IMG/VR virus record: IMGVR_UViG_3300030117_003965
Coordinates: 1 to 31,199 of that record
DNA length: 31,199 nt
Reading direction: 5' to 3' (one strand)
DNA from: a virus
Positions within the stretch are counted from its first letter, which is position 1, and each line of letters begins with the position of its first letter. The notes under the pieces are model-generated. The model worked only from the letters and a program-made list of their open reading frames with translations. It was not told the origin of the DNA and searched no databases. A program made the position numbers and the translations under genes. This document shows, one piece after another, positions 1 to 7,397 of the stretch.

Positions 1-1385
1 TTTTGTACTGCACTAGCCTGGTCTTTAATAAGAATTCTATCATCAACTGATACAGTAACACCGTCAACTGTTAATGCACCGTTAGCGTCAGCAGTTAAAG
101 TACCGTTACCGTTATTATAAGTTACGGCTGGTAGAGCGGCTGCTGAAGCAACTCTAACTGAATCTTTAACATCTAATCCGTTAGCAACACTATCCACATA
201 TGCTTTTGTAGCGGCGTGTTGAGCTGCTGTCGGGTCTGTTACATTTATAATTTTACTAGAGTTAACATCAACATCACCTGAACCGTTAGGGTCTAAAACT
301 AAATCACCGTTTGTATTAGTTGTTGATATTGTGTTACCGTCAACTGTAACATTATCTACATCTAAAGATGTTAAACCGTTAATGTCTGTTCTTGAAGCAC
401 CTAAATTAATTGCGTCTGAACCAATTGTTATTGATGAGTTAGCAATCATGGCATTTGATACTGTACCAGTATCACCTTGACCTACTAAAGTGCCTGCTGA
501 ACTTGGTAAAGTGTAAGTTTGATTGCCAGAAAAATCAGCGTGTGCTGGTGCCTGTAATTGTGCATAGTGAGCATTTGAACTTTCACAATACAATCTAATA
601 GCTGATTGAGCACCATCATTTTTTACATCAATAATACCAGTTGTAAATGTAATTCTATCATTACCACCGATTTTAAAATGAATAGTATCATCTGTATCAG
701 CTGTGATTGAAGTATCAGCATCAGCGTCTAATATTAACTCTGTGCCATTCATATCAACACCGTTAAATACGGCATTGTTATCAAAACTAATTGTCATTGT
801 ATCGCCTGATAAAGCTGTTGCGATACCTGTACCACCTGTAATTTTTAAAGTTTCTGTTAATAGGTTTATAGATGTTGATGTGGAACTTTCATCAACGATA
901 GTTAGCGTACTTGCTGGAGCTGCAAATGATAAATTACCAGAACCGTCAGTTGTCAACACATGACCGTCAGAGCCATCTGTGCCTGGTAAAGTTAACGCTA
1001 AGTTATCACCTAATGCGTTTGGTGATTTTAAAGATACAAAGTGAGAACCATTATTTGTTCCTTCATTAAATTTAAGTGTACCACCTACTGTTGCTGAATT
1101 ACCTATATTAATTGCACTTATAGCTGAGTTTGAATCTGCTGTTAAAGCTGAACTTGCCGTAAGTGTACCATCTACATGGTCTAATTTATCTGCGAAGTAT
1201 TGACCGCCAATAACTGTAATATTATTTGCGTCACCGTTACCATCTACGCCACCCTCACCAATAAATAATCTATCTCCTAGGTTTGATTGTGTACCTGTAC
1301 CAAAAGTATAGGCCATTTCTCCTAGTTTTAGCGTTGCTGGAGCGGAAGTATTTGAACTTCTTTTTATCTGAATTACTGTTGACAT
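1..1385 (-). CDS. Large tail-fibre-type structural protein, C-terminus cut by window edge
   Basis: The frame is open from an ATG at 1385 to the window edge, giving about 461 visible residues and no stop. A strong AGGAG lies 5 nt before the ATG, overlapping the stop codon of the gene upstream. The N-terminus (MSTVIQIKRSS, then GExAYxxGT and LFIGEGG) is the short beta module common at the start of marine phage fibre proteins. Further on are fibre-type beta repeats, a Thr-Leu-Pro-Ser segment, and near the edge a KIINVTDPTAAQHAATKAYV motif followed by GLDVKDSVRVA and RILIKDQ. These are typical of repeated shaft domains in cyanophage and pelagiphage fibres. It probably forms a fibre or peripheral baseplate appendage. 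The specific role is inferred; no receptor-binding tip is visible because the C-terminus is missing. Confidence 0.8.
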   Translation of the reverse strand, partial: MSTVIQIKRSSNTSAPATLKLGEMAYTFGTGTQSNLGDRLFIGEGGVDGNGDANNITVIGGQYFADKLDHVDGTLTASSALTADSNSAISAINIGNSATVGGTLKFNEGTNNGSHFVSLKSPNALGDNLALTLPGTDGSDGHVLTTDGSGNLSFAAPASTLTIVDESSTSTSINLLTETLKITGGTGIATALSGDTMTISFDNNAVFNGVDMNGTELILDADADTSITADTDDTIHFKIGGNDRITFTTGIIDVKNDGAQSAIRLYCESSNAHYAQLQAPAHADFSGNQTYTLPSSAGTLVGQGDTGTVSNAMIANSSITIGSDAINLGASRTDINGLTSLDVDNVTVDGNTISTTNTNGDLVLDPNGSGDVDVNSSKIINVTDPTAAQHAATKAYVDSVANGLDVKDSVRVASAAALPAVTYNNGNGTLTADANGALTVDGVTVSVDDRILIKDQASAVQ

Positions 1386-1393
1386 TTATGCTC

Positions 1394-1678
1394 CTAAAAA
1401 TTACCGCCGTTAAATACAAGTGTTCCTGAAGTTGTATCTAACTCATTTCTTGTTTTAAATTTATCTGTTGAGGCGTCATATTGTAATAACGCACCATCAT
1501 TTAGAGATGAAGAATCAACATCTGAAAGTCCTCTTAATCTGTTAACATTTGTAATACTAACATTGGTACTTGGTACCTGAACTGAAACTTGTTGTAGTCC
1601 TGCTGATGTAGAAGCATTAATATTAGCTCTTACACCGCCAGTTTGATTAATTCTACCTCTAACTAACTGCTTGGACAT
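1394..1678 (-). CDS. Small fibre-associated structural protein (94 aa)
   Basis: The start at 1678 has GAGAGGA a few bases upstream and an exact late promoter 21 nt upstream. The N-terminus (MSKQLVRGRINQTGG) is followed by a Ser/Thr/Val-rich stretch. Around residues 50-80 is a segment reading LSDVD..SLNDGALLQYDA..DKFKTRNEL. That DGALLQYD..TDKF pattern recurs in marine T4-like phage fibre proteins as a short beta module. The protein ends in FNGGNF, and its stop overlaps the ribosome site of the large fibre gene downstream, so the two are probably translated from one transcript. It may be an adaptor between the baseplate and the large fibre; that role is inferred from position only. Confidence 0.7.
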   Translation of the reverse strand: MSKQLVRGRINQTGGVRANINASTSAGLQQVSVQVPSTNVSITNVNRLRGLSDVDSSSLNDGALLQYDASTDKFKTRNELDTTSGTLVFNGGNF

Positions 1679-1699
1679 TGGTTCCTCTCTCTTTTGTAA

Positions 1700-1707
1700 T
1701 ATTTATA
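1700..1707 (-). promoter_or_regulatory. T4-type late promoter, TATAAATA
   Basis: An exact match to the T4 late -10 element lies 21 nt before the ATG at 1678, in the gap after the 111-residue gene. The predicted leader of about 15 nt contains the ribosome site GAGAGGA. Confidence 0.7.
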
Positions 1708-1734
1708 ATGAAAAGTAGTTGAGGAATAAACTAA

Positions 1735-2070
1735 TTATACTCTTGGATTAATGGTAATTACGCCTTCAATAACTCTAGTTACTGTGCTTGTTGAGGTCTG
1801 TGTGATATAAACATCATAAACATATCTTGCTGGTGCGTCTAAAGCACCTGTTTGTGTATCATTTAAAGTTAATTCAATAACACCAGTTGTAGGGTCGCTA
1901 GCTAATGCTGAAGTTATAGTAACACTATCTGAAGCACCATAACTTTTTGCCATTTTTGCTTCAGTCGTATAGCCTGTTAAATCAGTTACATTACCATCTG
2001 AATTAGTAACAGTAACATCTGAACTAAAACTAGCGCCTTGGTCTATTTTAAGATTTGCTATCGCCGCCAT
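1735..2070 (-). CDS. Small beta-sandwich structural protein (111 aa)
   Basis: The protein reads as a single domain: LKIDQGASFSSDVTVTN, then VTDLTGYTTEAKMAKSY, then VIELTLNDTQTGAL, APARYVYDVYIT and a final VIEGVITINPRV. Alternating strands with 'DLTGY' and 'YxYDVYIT' are the pattern of a widespread small phage protein with an Ig-like or BppU-N-terminal-like fold, often found beside fibre genes. It overlaps the upstream 74-residue gene by 23 nt in a different frame, and its only purine-rich site (GAGGG) lies 14 nt before the ATG, so expression probably depends on translational coupling. The domain assignment rests on sequence pattern, not a search. Confidence 0.7.
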   Translation of the reverse strand: MAAIANLKIDQGASFSSDVTVTNSDGNVTDLTGYTTEAKMAKSYGASDSVTITSALASDPTTGVIELTLNDTQTGALDAPARYVYDVYITQTSTSTVTRVIEGVITINPRV

Positions 2071-2272
2071 TAAATTGTTTTACACCCTCTTGTATTTTAC
2101 CATTATAGTAATTAGTTAATACATCAATTTTTTCTAATTCAATTTCATGTCGGACTTTTGATTGTTGTATTTCTTGCCTAGCAACAATATAGTTTCTTAA
2201 TTCATTAGGCAATTTATCTACATCATATTCTTTGCCATCAATTGATATAACATTTTTTGCTTTTTCAGCCAT
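2048..2272 (-). CDS. Small conserved hypothetical protein with IDGKEYD motif (74 aa)
   Basis: An ATG at 2272 follows GAGG with 7 nt spacing. Near the N-terminus is VISIDGKEYDVDKLPNELRN, followed by a predicted amphipathic helix (residues about 30-60, rich in Gln, Glu, Lys and Ile) and a polar tail. The 'IDGKEYD..LP.E....' start followed by a helical segment matches small hypothetical proteins of the DUF6447 type seen in cyanophages and cyanobacteria; this is recalled from pattern. The function is unknown. Its end overlaps the next gene by 23 nt. It lies between a HeH/SAP-like mini-protein and a beta-sandwich structural protein, at the edge of the fibre module. Confidence 0.7.
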   Translation of the reverse strand: MAEKAKNVISIDGKEYDVDKLPNELRNYIVARQEIQQSKVRHEIELEKIDVLTNYYNGKIQEGVKQFNGGDSKS

Positions 2273-2286
2273 TATATAACCTCAAA

Positions 2287-2496
2287 TTATAATTTTTTAT
2301 TTTCTTTTTTTAATTTAGAGATTAGTTTTGATTTGGTCAATCTCTTATCTAATTCGATACCAATTTTTCTACCAAGTTTTTCTAACTCAGCTTTTGTTTT
2401 TTTCTCTAAACCTTTTGTATCAATCTTTTTAACTTCTTTTGTTAATACTAAAGGAGCAGAAATAAAAAAACTTTTAATTTTTTTCCATAGTTTCAT
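2287..2496 (-). CDS. Small basic protein with HeH/SAP-like helix-extension-helix segment
   Basis: This 69-residue protein starts at 2496 with AGGAG 7 nt upstream; the ribosome site overlaps the end of the preceding adhesin gene. It is very Lys-rich. Residues about 34-64 read TKAELEKLGRKIGIELD followed by KRLTKSKLISKLKK, which is the pattern of HeH/LEM/SAP-type motifs (helix, 'GI.LD.R.TK' turn, helix). Such segments bind nucleic acid or act as protein docking modules. The first 20 residues (MKLWKKIKSFF, then ISAPLVLTK) could form an amphipathic or membrane-touching helix. An exact late promoter formed within the upstream adhesin gene lies 24 nt before the start. Its presence among fibre genes is unexplained. 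Confidence 0.7.
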   Translation of the reverse strand: MKLWKKIKSFFISAPLVLTKEVKKIDTKGLEKKTKAELEKLGRKIGIELDKRLTKSKLISKLKKENKKL

Positions 2497-2510
2497 AACT
2501 ATACTCCTAT

Positions 2511-4016
2511 TTAATTTTGATATTTATATCGTAATATTACGACACCTGAACCACCAGCTCCACCATATTGTCCTGGTCCATTAGCTCCTTGAGAGGCACC
2601 GCCACCGCCGCCTCCTAAATTTGCTGTACCAGCAGTAGCAGCAGGACCACTTCCATCTCCTAGATTTGAACCATTACCACCGCCACCAGAACCACCTACG
2701 CCACCTGGTTTTGATGAAGGAGAAGCTTGTAAACCTCCGCCTCCGCCACCTGCGTAAGTAACACTTGAACCTGTAATTGAGTTTGCTGTTCCAGCACCGC
2801 CAGCTGCAGCCGGAGCAGGACCGCCTGAGCCCATATTTGCACCTGCACCACCAGCGCCACCGCCTCCGCCGCCTCCTACATTTTGATAAAGAGGAGCAGC
2901 ACCTGGAGAACCAAAGTTAAAATAACCTGTACCGCCATTATTACCTTGAGGTGGAGAAACTGGTGGAGTATTTCCACTTCCACCTGGTCCGCCATTAAAG
3001 TAATTTCCGTTACCACTAAAAGGACCTGACGAAGAACCTCCGCCTGAACCTCCTGGATTTCCATCTCTAACAGGTGTATCTGGATTTCCGTTACCACCGT
3101 AACCGCCACCTGCTGATGTTATTGTACTGAATATTGAACTACTGCCATTAGCTGAGTTTGAAGGACCTGTTGAGGGGTTACCATCTCCACCAGCACCACC
3201 GGCACCTACTGTTATAGGATAAGTTTGTGCTGTAACTGTTGTACCGCCTGTATCGGGTGCTGGGTCATTTGTTCTAAAACCACCTGCACCGCCACCGCCT
3301 CCGGCACCGCCGCCTCGGCCACCACCGCCACCACCAGCAACTACTAGATAAGTTACTGTATGACTTTGGTTACTAACTGAAGAAACAACAAAGTTACTTG
3401 ATGAGTTAAAAGTATGAATTTTATAATTACCAGATGTTGTTTCTGTTCCGCCTGTAGCATTAATATATGAATCTGACTCTAAATCTGCAACATTTGATTC
3501 GTTTGAATATAACCAACCTTTTGTGCCGTCAACATAAACTAAAACAACACTTGCTCTATTAGTTGTTAATTGTGAATCATTAGCAGCACCTTGAATGTTT
3601 GAACCGTTACGGCCAATTGTTACTTTATTTGTACCAAATTTAGTTGCATAATCTTTTATTGCTACATAATCACCAGCACTTGGCGAAGATGGTAAATTAA
3701 TTGTGTGTGCATGATTTGTTGTATCAATAAAATATCCATAACCAGCTGTAGCTGTTGTTTCAGTAGAACCATCAGCAGTTACAACTGCTTGCCAGCTAAT
3801 ATGTTTACTTGTAATAGAACCACCTAATGATACGGCAGAACCATTTACTGTTATAGAAGAATTTGCTAATTTTGCATTTGCAATAGAACCGGCTAATTTA
3901 TCATTTGTAATTGTACCATCATTTATATCGGCAGCTACAATTGTACCGTCTTCTAATTTAGAAGCGTCAACTGAATCGTCTGCAAGACCTGATTTTGTTA
4001 CTTTTGTTAATGCCAT
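2511..4016 (-). CDS. Glycine-rich adhesin / receptor-binding protein, paralog 1 (501 aa)
   Basis: The N-terminal linker (residues 1-73) carries repeats of the type 'DGTI....L..STI.NAKL'. A beta domain follows (about 74-172: SWQAVVTADGST, GYGYFIDTT, TINLPSSPSAGD, VTIGRNGSNIQG, LVYVDGTKGWL). Then come KIHTFNSSSNFVV, TYLVVAGGGGGG, and about 260 residues of polyglycine sequence interrupted by FSTITSAGGG, NTPPVSPPQGN and SSVTYAGGGG. The end is GSGVVILRYKYQN. The architecture fits the glycine-rich phage adhesin family. In Salmonella phage S16 gp38, comparable runs form a polyglycine-II helix sandwich with exposed receptor-binding loops; the same fold here is inference. It lacks the 'FREGR...SYTxSPLNA' segment of its paralogs and has a shorter replacement. 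An exact TATAAATA lies 17 nt before the ATG. Confidence 0.85.
   Translation of the reverse strand: MALTKVTKSGLADDSVDASKLEDGTIVAADINDGTITNDKLAGSIANAKLANSSITVNGSAVSLGGSITSKHISWQAVVTADGSTETTATAGYGYFIDTTNHAHTINLPSSPSAGDYVAIKDYATKFGTNKVTIGRNGSNIQGAANDSQLTTNRASVVLVYVDGTKGWLYSNESNVADLESDSYINATGGTETTSGNYKIHTFNSSSNFVVSSVSNQSHTVTYLVVAGGGGGGRGGGAGGGGGAGGFRTNDPAPDTGGTTVTAQTYPITVGAGGAGGDGNPSTGPSNSANGSSSIFSTITSAGGGYGGNGNPDTPVRDGNPGGSGGGSSSGPFSGNGNYFNGGPGGSGNTPPVSPPQGNNGGTGYFNFGSPGAAPLYQNVGGGGGGGAGGAGANMGSGGPAPAAAGGAGTANSITGSSVTYAGGGGGGLQASPSSKPGGVGGSGGGGNGSNLGDGSGPAATAGTANLGGGGGGASQGANGPGQYGGAGGSGVVILRYKYQN
2521..2528 (-). promoter_or_regulatory. Late promoter TATAAATA embedded in adhesin 1 C-terminal codons
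   Basis: The element is formed by the TAT-AAA-TAT codons of the RYKYQN tail of the 2511-4016 adhesin. It lies 24 nt before the ATG of the HeH-like gene at 2496. Confidence 0.75.
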
Positions 4017-4033
4017 GTTTTATCTCTTTTTAC

Positions 4034-4041
4034 TATTTATA
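4034..4041 (-). promoter_or_regulatory. Late promoter TATAAATA just after adhesin 2 stop codon
   Basis: An exact element directly follows the TAA of the 4042-5502 adhesin, whose own tail codons do not match the promoter. It lies 17 nt before the ATG at 4016. Confidence 0.75.
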
Positions 4042-5502
4042 TTAGTTTTGGTACTTATATCTAATTATTACAACACCTGAACCACCTGCTTTACCACAAT
4101 TTGGTGAAGAACCGTTACCGCCTCCTCCACCGCCACCAGTATTTGCACTACCAGCAGTTGATGTATTTGAATCTGAACCTCCGGTTCCGCCACCGCCTGA
4201 GCCTCCTGAGCCGCCTCCGCCTTCGTAGCCGCCACCGCCGCCACCTCCAGCTCTTGTTACAGATGAACCTGTTATAGATGAAGCCACACCTGCGCCTGCA
4301 TTTCCACCTGTTCTAGGTGGATTTGAACCGTTACTACCTGAACCACCAGCTCCTCCGCCACCGCCGGCTGCATTACCTGTGCCTGTTCCTGAATTTCCTC
4401 CAGAGTTTCCTTGTGAAGGACTTACAGGTGGTGTATTACCTGAACCACCATTACCTTGAGTTGATGGACCTGAACCACCTCCGCCGCCAGAGCCGCCATT
4501 TAAGCCTGCTTGTTTAGTAGAATCATTTTGCCCTCCGCCTGCGCCACCACCTCCGCCTCCAGCAGATGTGATAGTTGAAAATGTTGAGTCTGAACCAGGA
4601 TTACCCTTATTACTAGAATTTGGGCCAGTTTGGTCAGCACCGCCAGCACCTACTGTTACAGGATATGTTTGAGCTGTAATTGTTAAACCTGAACCTGAAT
4701 TTAATGGTGAAGCTGTGTATGACGGAGCAATATCTCGGCCTTCTCTAAAACCTCCGGCGCCACCTCCGCCACCTGAATCTTTTGAACCACCTCCGCCGCC
4801 AGCGACAACAAGATATGAAACTGTATTAGGTCCTCCTGCTGGATTACTAGGATTATTTCCTGTTTGTGATACAACAAAATTACTTGTTGAATTAAATACA
4901 TGAATTTTGTAATCACCTGAAGTTGATACTGTACCGCCTGTGGCCTCTATATGATTAGCTACTTGTAAACTGGCAACATTATGTTCATCTGTATATAACC
5001 AACCTTTTGTAGCGTCAACATAAACTAATGTTACTGAAGCTCGATTGGTACTTAAATCTGAATTATTAGCAACACCTTGAATGTTATGACCATTTCTGCC
5101 TATTATTACTTTATTTGAGCCAAAATTTTCTGCATAATCTTTTATTGAAATTGTATCACCGATAGTCGCACTTGCTGGTAATGTCATTGTAACTTCACCA
5201 CCAGATGTATTTACAAAATAACCACGACCTGCAACCATTGTTGTATTTGTTGTTACAACTGACTGCCATTCAACTAATTCACCGTCAAAAAAAGTGCCTG
5301 AAGCACCTAAAGCTATTGATTGTCCGTTAAGAGTAAATGTTGAATTTGAAAGTTTTGCGTTTGCTATGGTAGAGTCGGCTAGTTTAGCATTTGTAAGTGT
5401 ACTATCTTCAAACTCTTGGTTTTGTATAGTACCGTCTTCTATCTGACTCGCTGATACTGAGCCAGTTGCTAAACCTGCCTTTGGTAATTTTGTAAGTGCC
5501 AT
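4042..5502 (-). CDS. Glycine-rich adhesin / receptor-binding protein, paralog 2 (486 aa)
   Basis: It has the same layout as its neighbour and shares the MALTK start and 'DGTIQNQEFEDSTLTNAKL' linker with paralog 1. The beta domain reads EWQSVVTTNTTMVAGRGYFV, GEVTMTLPASATIGD, IIGRNGHNIQG and LVYVDATKGWLY. Then come KIHVFNSTSNFVV, a polyglycine region with GGFREGRDIAPSYTASPLN, FSTITSAGGGG, NTPPVSPSQGN and SSVTRAGGGGGGG, and the C-terminus GVVIIRYKYQN. The two genes are adjacent with 25 nt between them, consistent with tandem duplication. The C-terminal tail is coded TAT-AAG-TAC, so unlike most paralogs it does not embed a late promoter; one follows the stop codon instead. An AGAGGA lies 12 nt before the ATG. 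Confidence 0.85.
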   Translation of the reverse strand: MALTKLPKAGLATGSVSASQIEDGTIQNQEFEDSTLTNAKLADSTIANAKLSNSTFTLNGQSIALGASGTFFDGELVEWQSVVTTNTTMVAGRGYFVNTSGGEVTMTLPASATIGDTISIKDYAENFGSNKVIIGRNGHNIQGVANNSDLSTNRASVTLVYVDATKGWLYTDEHNVASLQVANHIEATGGTVSTSGDYKIHVFNSTSNFVVSQTGNNPSNPAGGPNTVSYLVVAGGGGGSKDSGGGGGAGGFREGRDIAPSYTASPLNSGSGLTITAQTYPVTVGAGGADQTGPNSSNKGNPGSDSTFSTITSAGGGGGGAGGGQNDSTKQAGLNGGSGGGGGSGPSTQGNGGSGNTPPVSPSQGNSGGNSGTGTGNAAGGGGGAGGSGSNGSNPPRTGGNAGAGVASSITGSSVTRAGGGGGGGYEGGGGSGGSGGGGTGGSDSNTSTAGSANTGGGGGGGNGSSPNCGKAGGSGVVIIRYKYQN

Positions 5503-5525
5503 AAATGTTTTTTATCCTCTACCAT

Positions 5526-5533
5526 TATTTATG
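5526..5533 (-). promoter_or_regulatory. Late promoter variant CATAAATA
   Basis: A one-base variant lies just after the stop of the oxygenase-like gene and 23 nt before the ATG of the adhesin at 5502, within the usual spacing. Confidence 0.55.
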
Positions 5534-5535
5534 TC

Positions 5536-6093
5536 CTAAACTAAATGATACTTAAATGATAAATTAATCAAAAAGTCTTTATTTTGATTTTTACCTATAT
5601 AATGATTCATTTCTGAAGAAAACAAAATAAATTGTCCTTTTTTCATTGGCACTCTCCAACTCCAGCCTTTTCTTCTACCATCATTGTAGTCAAAAGTTAC
5701 TGAAGCTTCTTTTTCACCTGATTGAACACAATACAAACATGAAATATCTGGCGAGCCATGTAAATCAAATGCGTCTAAATGATTATGAGTATTAATTTTC
5801 TCATTTTCAGTTTGTACTATACCTGCAACACTATTTTTGGGAACAGGACACAAAGTACGACCATATTCTATTCGATAATGGTCTCTTATGTAATCCTGCA
5901 CCCATTGAATGTGTTGGTGATAAGGCACTTTACTGTAATCATGTTCATACTTAAAGTCGTTATCACTAACTCTATTGTTTAATGTCCAGTTAGATAAAAT
6001 ATGGTTTTTAAGCATATTAATATTAACTGCTGATACATCATCAATTTTGCCAGTAATTATAAACAACTCATGTAATTGCTTTTTTTCAAGCAT
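5536..6093 (-). CDS. 2-oxoglutarate/Fe(II)-dependent oxygenase-like protein (185 aa)
   Basis: The C-terminal half has the plan of the phage 2OG-Fe(II) oxygenase family (double-stranded beta helix, PF13759-like). A proximal H105-x-D107 sits in NTHNHLDAFD, followed by ISCLYCVQSGEKEASVTF and VPMKKGQFILFSSEMNH with the distal H164, and a final strand LINLSFKYHL. These would supply the His-Asp-His iron triad. The Arg that normally binds the 2OG carboxylate in the last strand (R.S.SF-type) appears to be Leu175, so cofactor binding may be altered or lost. The first 80 residues are helical and unassigned. The gene lies among fibre genes, so fibre modification or a structural role are both possible. 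GAGGTG precedes the ATG by 7 nt. Confidence 0.7.
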   Translation of the reverse strand: MLEKKQLHELFIITGKIDDVSAVNINMLKNHILSNWTLNNRVSDNDFKYEHDYSKVPYHQHIQWVQDYIRDHYRIEYGRTLCPVPKNSVAGIVQTENEKINTHNHLDAFDLHGSPDISCLYCVQSGEKEASVTFDYNDGRRKGWSWRVPMKKGQFILFSSEMNHYIGKNQNKDFLINLSFKYHLV

Positions 6094-6124
6094 AATATCA
6101 CCTCACTTTTTAATTATATAAAGA

Positions 6125-6661
6125 TTACGCTTCTACCCAAGCAGAGCCATTCCAATCATATGTTTTAGCAGCGTCAGCGTGTGCTGAACCGTCAACATTT
6201 GATTTAGTAGCTTTCCAACCTTTTGTGTTGTCTGCTTGATAAGCAGCCTCGTCCCATGAAATATTATAAACCCAAACAACCGGGTCTGCACCATCATCCA
6301 CTACTGATGGACTAGTTATTGGTGCTTGCCAAGCAGCAGTTGAAGTATTTTTTGTCCAACTTGCGTGTGGTTGAGCAGGCCAAAATATTTGATTATCTTC
6401 GTCCCAAGTAAAACCAATACCTGCATAGTTACCTCTGTACGCTTTTGAAGCGTCACCTTCGGAACCGTCTGCGTTATAGTATTTGTTACCTCTTGTATTG
6501 TAAGAAGTTTTTGCCCATAAAGGCCAACCGTGAACTTTATTTAAGAAGTCAACACCTACTGATTCTAATTCAGTACCGTCAGCTCCTTGTGTGTCTGCGT
6601 CAGCGACAACTTCTACTGAAAGAACTTTGCCGTTGATACCTAGTTTTGCGAAATGCGCCAT
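6125..6661 (-). CDS. Conserved marine-phage fibre-region protein (MAHFAKL family, 178 aa)
   Basis: The protein begins MAHFAKLGINGKVLSVEVV and contains LWAKTSYNTRGNKYY (about residues 49-62), YAGIGFTWDEDNQIF (79-93) and PAQPHASW (95-102). This combination of 'AHFAKLd.n..V..V.vv', 'tSYNT..n..y' and 'yAGIG..yd...d.F.PP.P..SW' is a frequently seen family in cyanophages and pelagiphages, usually located beside fibre genes and without an established function. Trp and Tyr content is high for the neighbourhood, and the C-terminus ends in a Trp-containing repeat (YDWNGSAWVEA). AGGAG lies 10 nt before the ATG. It may be a fibre tip or assembly factor; that is only positional inference. Confidence 0.8.
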   Translation of the reverse strand: MAHFAKLGINGKVLSVEVVADADTQGADGTELESVGVDFLNKVHGWPLWAKTSYNTRGNKYYNADGSEGDASKAYRGNYAGIGFTWDEDNQIFWPAQPHASWTKNTSTAAWQAPITSPSVVDDGADPVVWVYNISWDEAAYQADNTKGWKATKSNVDGSAHADAAKTYDWNGSAWVEA

Positions 6662-6682
6662 TTTTTATTTTCTCCTATATGA

Positions 6683-6701
6683 TGACTTGCCTCGAAAGTC
6701 A
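6683..6701 (-). other. Small hairpin in the leader of the 6125-6661 gene
   Basis: A 6-bp stem (TGACTT with AAGTCA) encloses a 7-base loop between the possible promoter at 6716 and the ribosome site. No U-run follows, so it is not a typical intrinsic terminator. It may stabilise the mRNA 5' end. Confidence 0.3.
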
Positions 6702-6715
6702 AGCCAAAGTTAGTT

Positions 6716-6723
6716 TATTTATT
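6716..6723 (-). promoter_or_regulatory. Possible late promoter variant AATAAATA
   Basis: It overlaps the stop codon of the 6722-7387 gene. The distance of 54 nt to the ATG at 6661 is longer than at the other junctions, and a small hairpin lies between, so this is a weaker call. Confidence 0.4.
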
Positions 6724-7387
6724 ATACTACAACTAAAGTTGAACCGCTGTCAACTGTAATTGTACCTGATACTGATACTGGACCTGCCAATATCATATTT
6801 TCACTCGAAAGTGAAAAACTGTTTGCTACGGTTGCGTTATGTATATAACCGCCACCATTTGTGCCATAAGCAATTTTACCTGCTGATGACATTGTAAATC
6901 TTTCTGTACCGCCTGTATCGAATCTGATTATATCTTCGTCTGAACTTTCTTCAACTTGAATTTGTGTGTCAGAGTCAGCATCTAAAACTTTGTTACTTGG
7001 TGATACTAAATTTTGTGATTGTATTTTTTTTAAATCACCTGCTGATGTATCATAAATTAATAAGAAATCACCACTATCAGATGAACCTAATTCTGTTTGA
7101 TTTGTAATTGAACCTGAATCAATAACTGCAACATCTGTTAATACACCTAAAAATACTAGATAAACATTATCTGTTGAAGCAGGAGCAGCTGAAAAAACTA
7201 TTTGTGTTCCACCATTTCCTAAAGTATAGGCAACACCAGGCTCTTGTACAACACCTGCAACATTAACTAATATTGAAGCTGCTGAACCAATTGTATAATT
7301 TAATGTAAAAGTTGTAGTTGAACCGTCAGTCGTTAAAGACTGTCTTTCAAACTTTCCATAAATTGGTTCTCTTCCTATGTATGCCAT
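6722..7387 (-). CDS. Fibre/attachment protein with GDGSTTTF-type beta domain (221 aa)
   Basis: The start MAYIGREPIYGKFERQSLTTDGSTTTFTL matches the N-terminus of the 213-residue protein at 12668-13309 (MAYIGKRPTDTF...), so the two are paralogs. The first domain (residues about 17-85) has 'DGSTTTFTL..., SILVNVAGVVQEPGVAYTL, IVFSAAPASTDNVYLVFLG', a beta module widely found in phage fibres. A linker with 'TELGSSDSGDFLLIYDTSA..LKKIQ' follows, then a shaft-like segment ending ISGTITVDSGSTLVVV-style (residues about 205-221). AAGGA lies 7 nt before the ATG, and the late promoter formed within the upstream adhesin tail is 17 nt away. It is probably a short fibre or connector; the exact structural role is unknown. 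Confidence 0.75.
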   Translation of the reverse strand: MAYIGREPIYGKFERQSLTTDGSTTTFTLNYTIGSAASILVNVAGVVQEPGVAYTLGNGGTQIVFSAAPASTDNVYLVFLGVLTDVAVIDSGSITNQTELGSSDSGDFLLIYDTSAGDLKKIQSQNLVSPSNKVLDADSDTQIQVEESSDEDIIRFDTGGTERFTMSSAGKIAYGTNGGGYIHNATVANSFSLSSENMILAGPVSVSGTITVDSGSTLVVV

Positions 7388-7397
7388 TTAATTATCC

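Noticed and set aside
2048-2070. Programmed frameshift joining the 74- and 111-residue genes
   Set aside because: The overlap is 23 nt, but each product has its own normal start and complete domain; no slippery heptamer with a downstream structure was evident.
6683-6701. Intrinsic terminator between the 221- and 178-residue genes
   Set aside because: The 6-bp hairpin is weak and not followed by a U-run on the minus strand.
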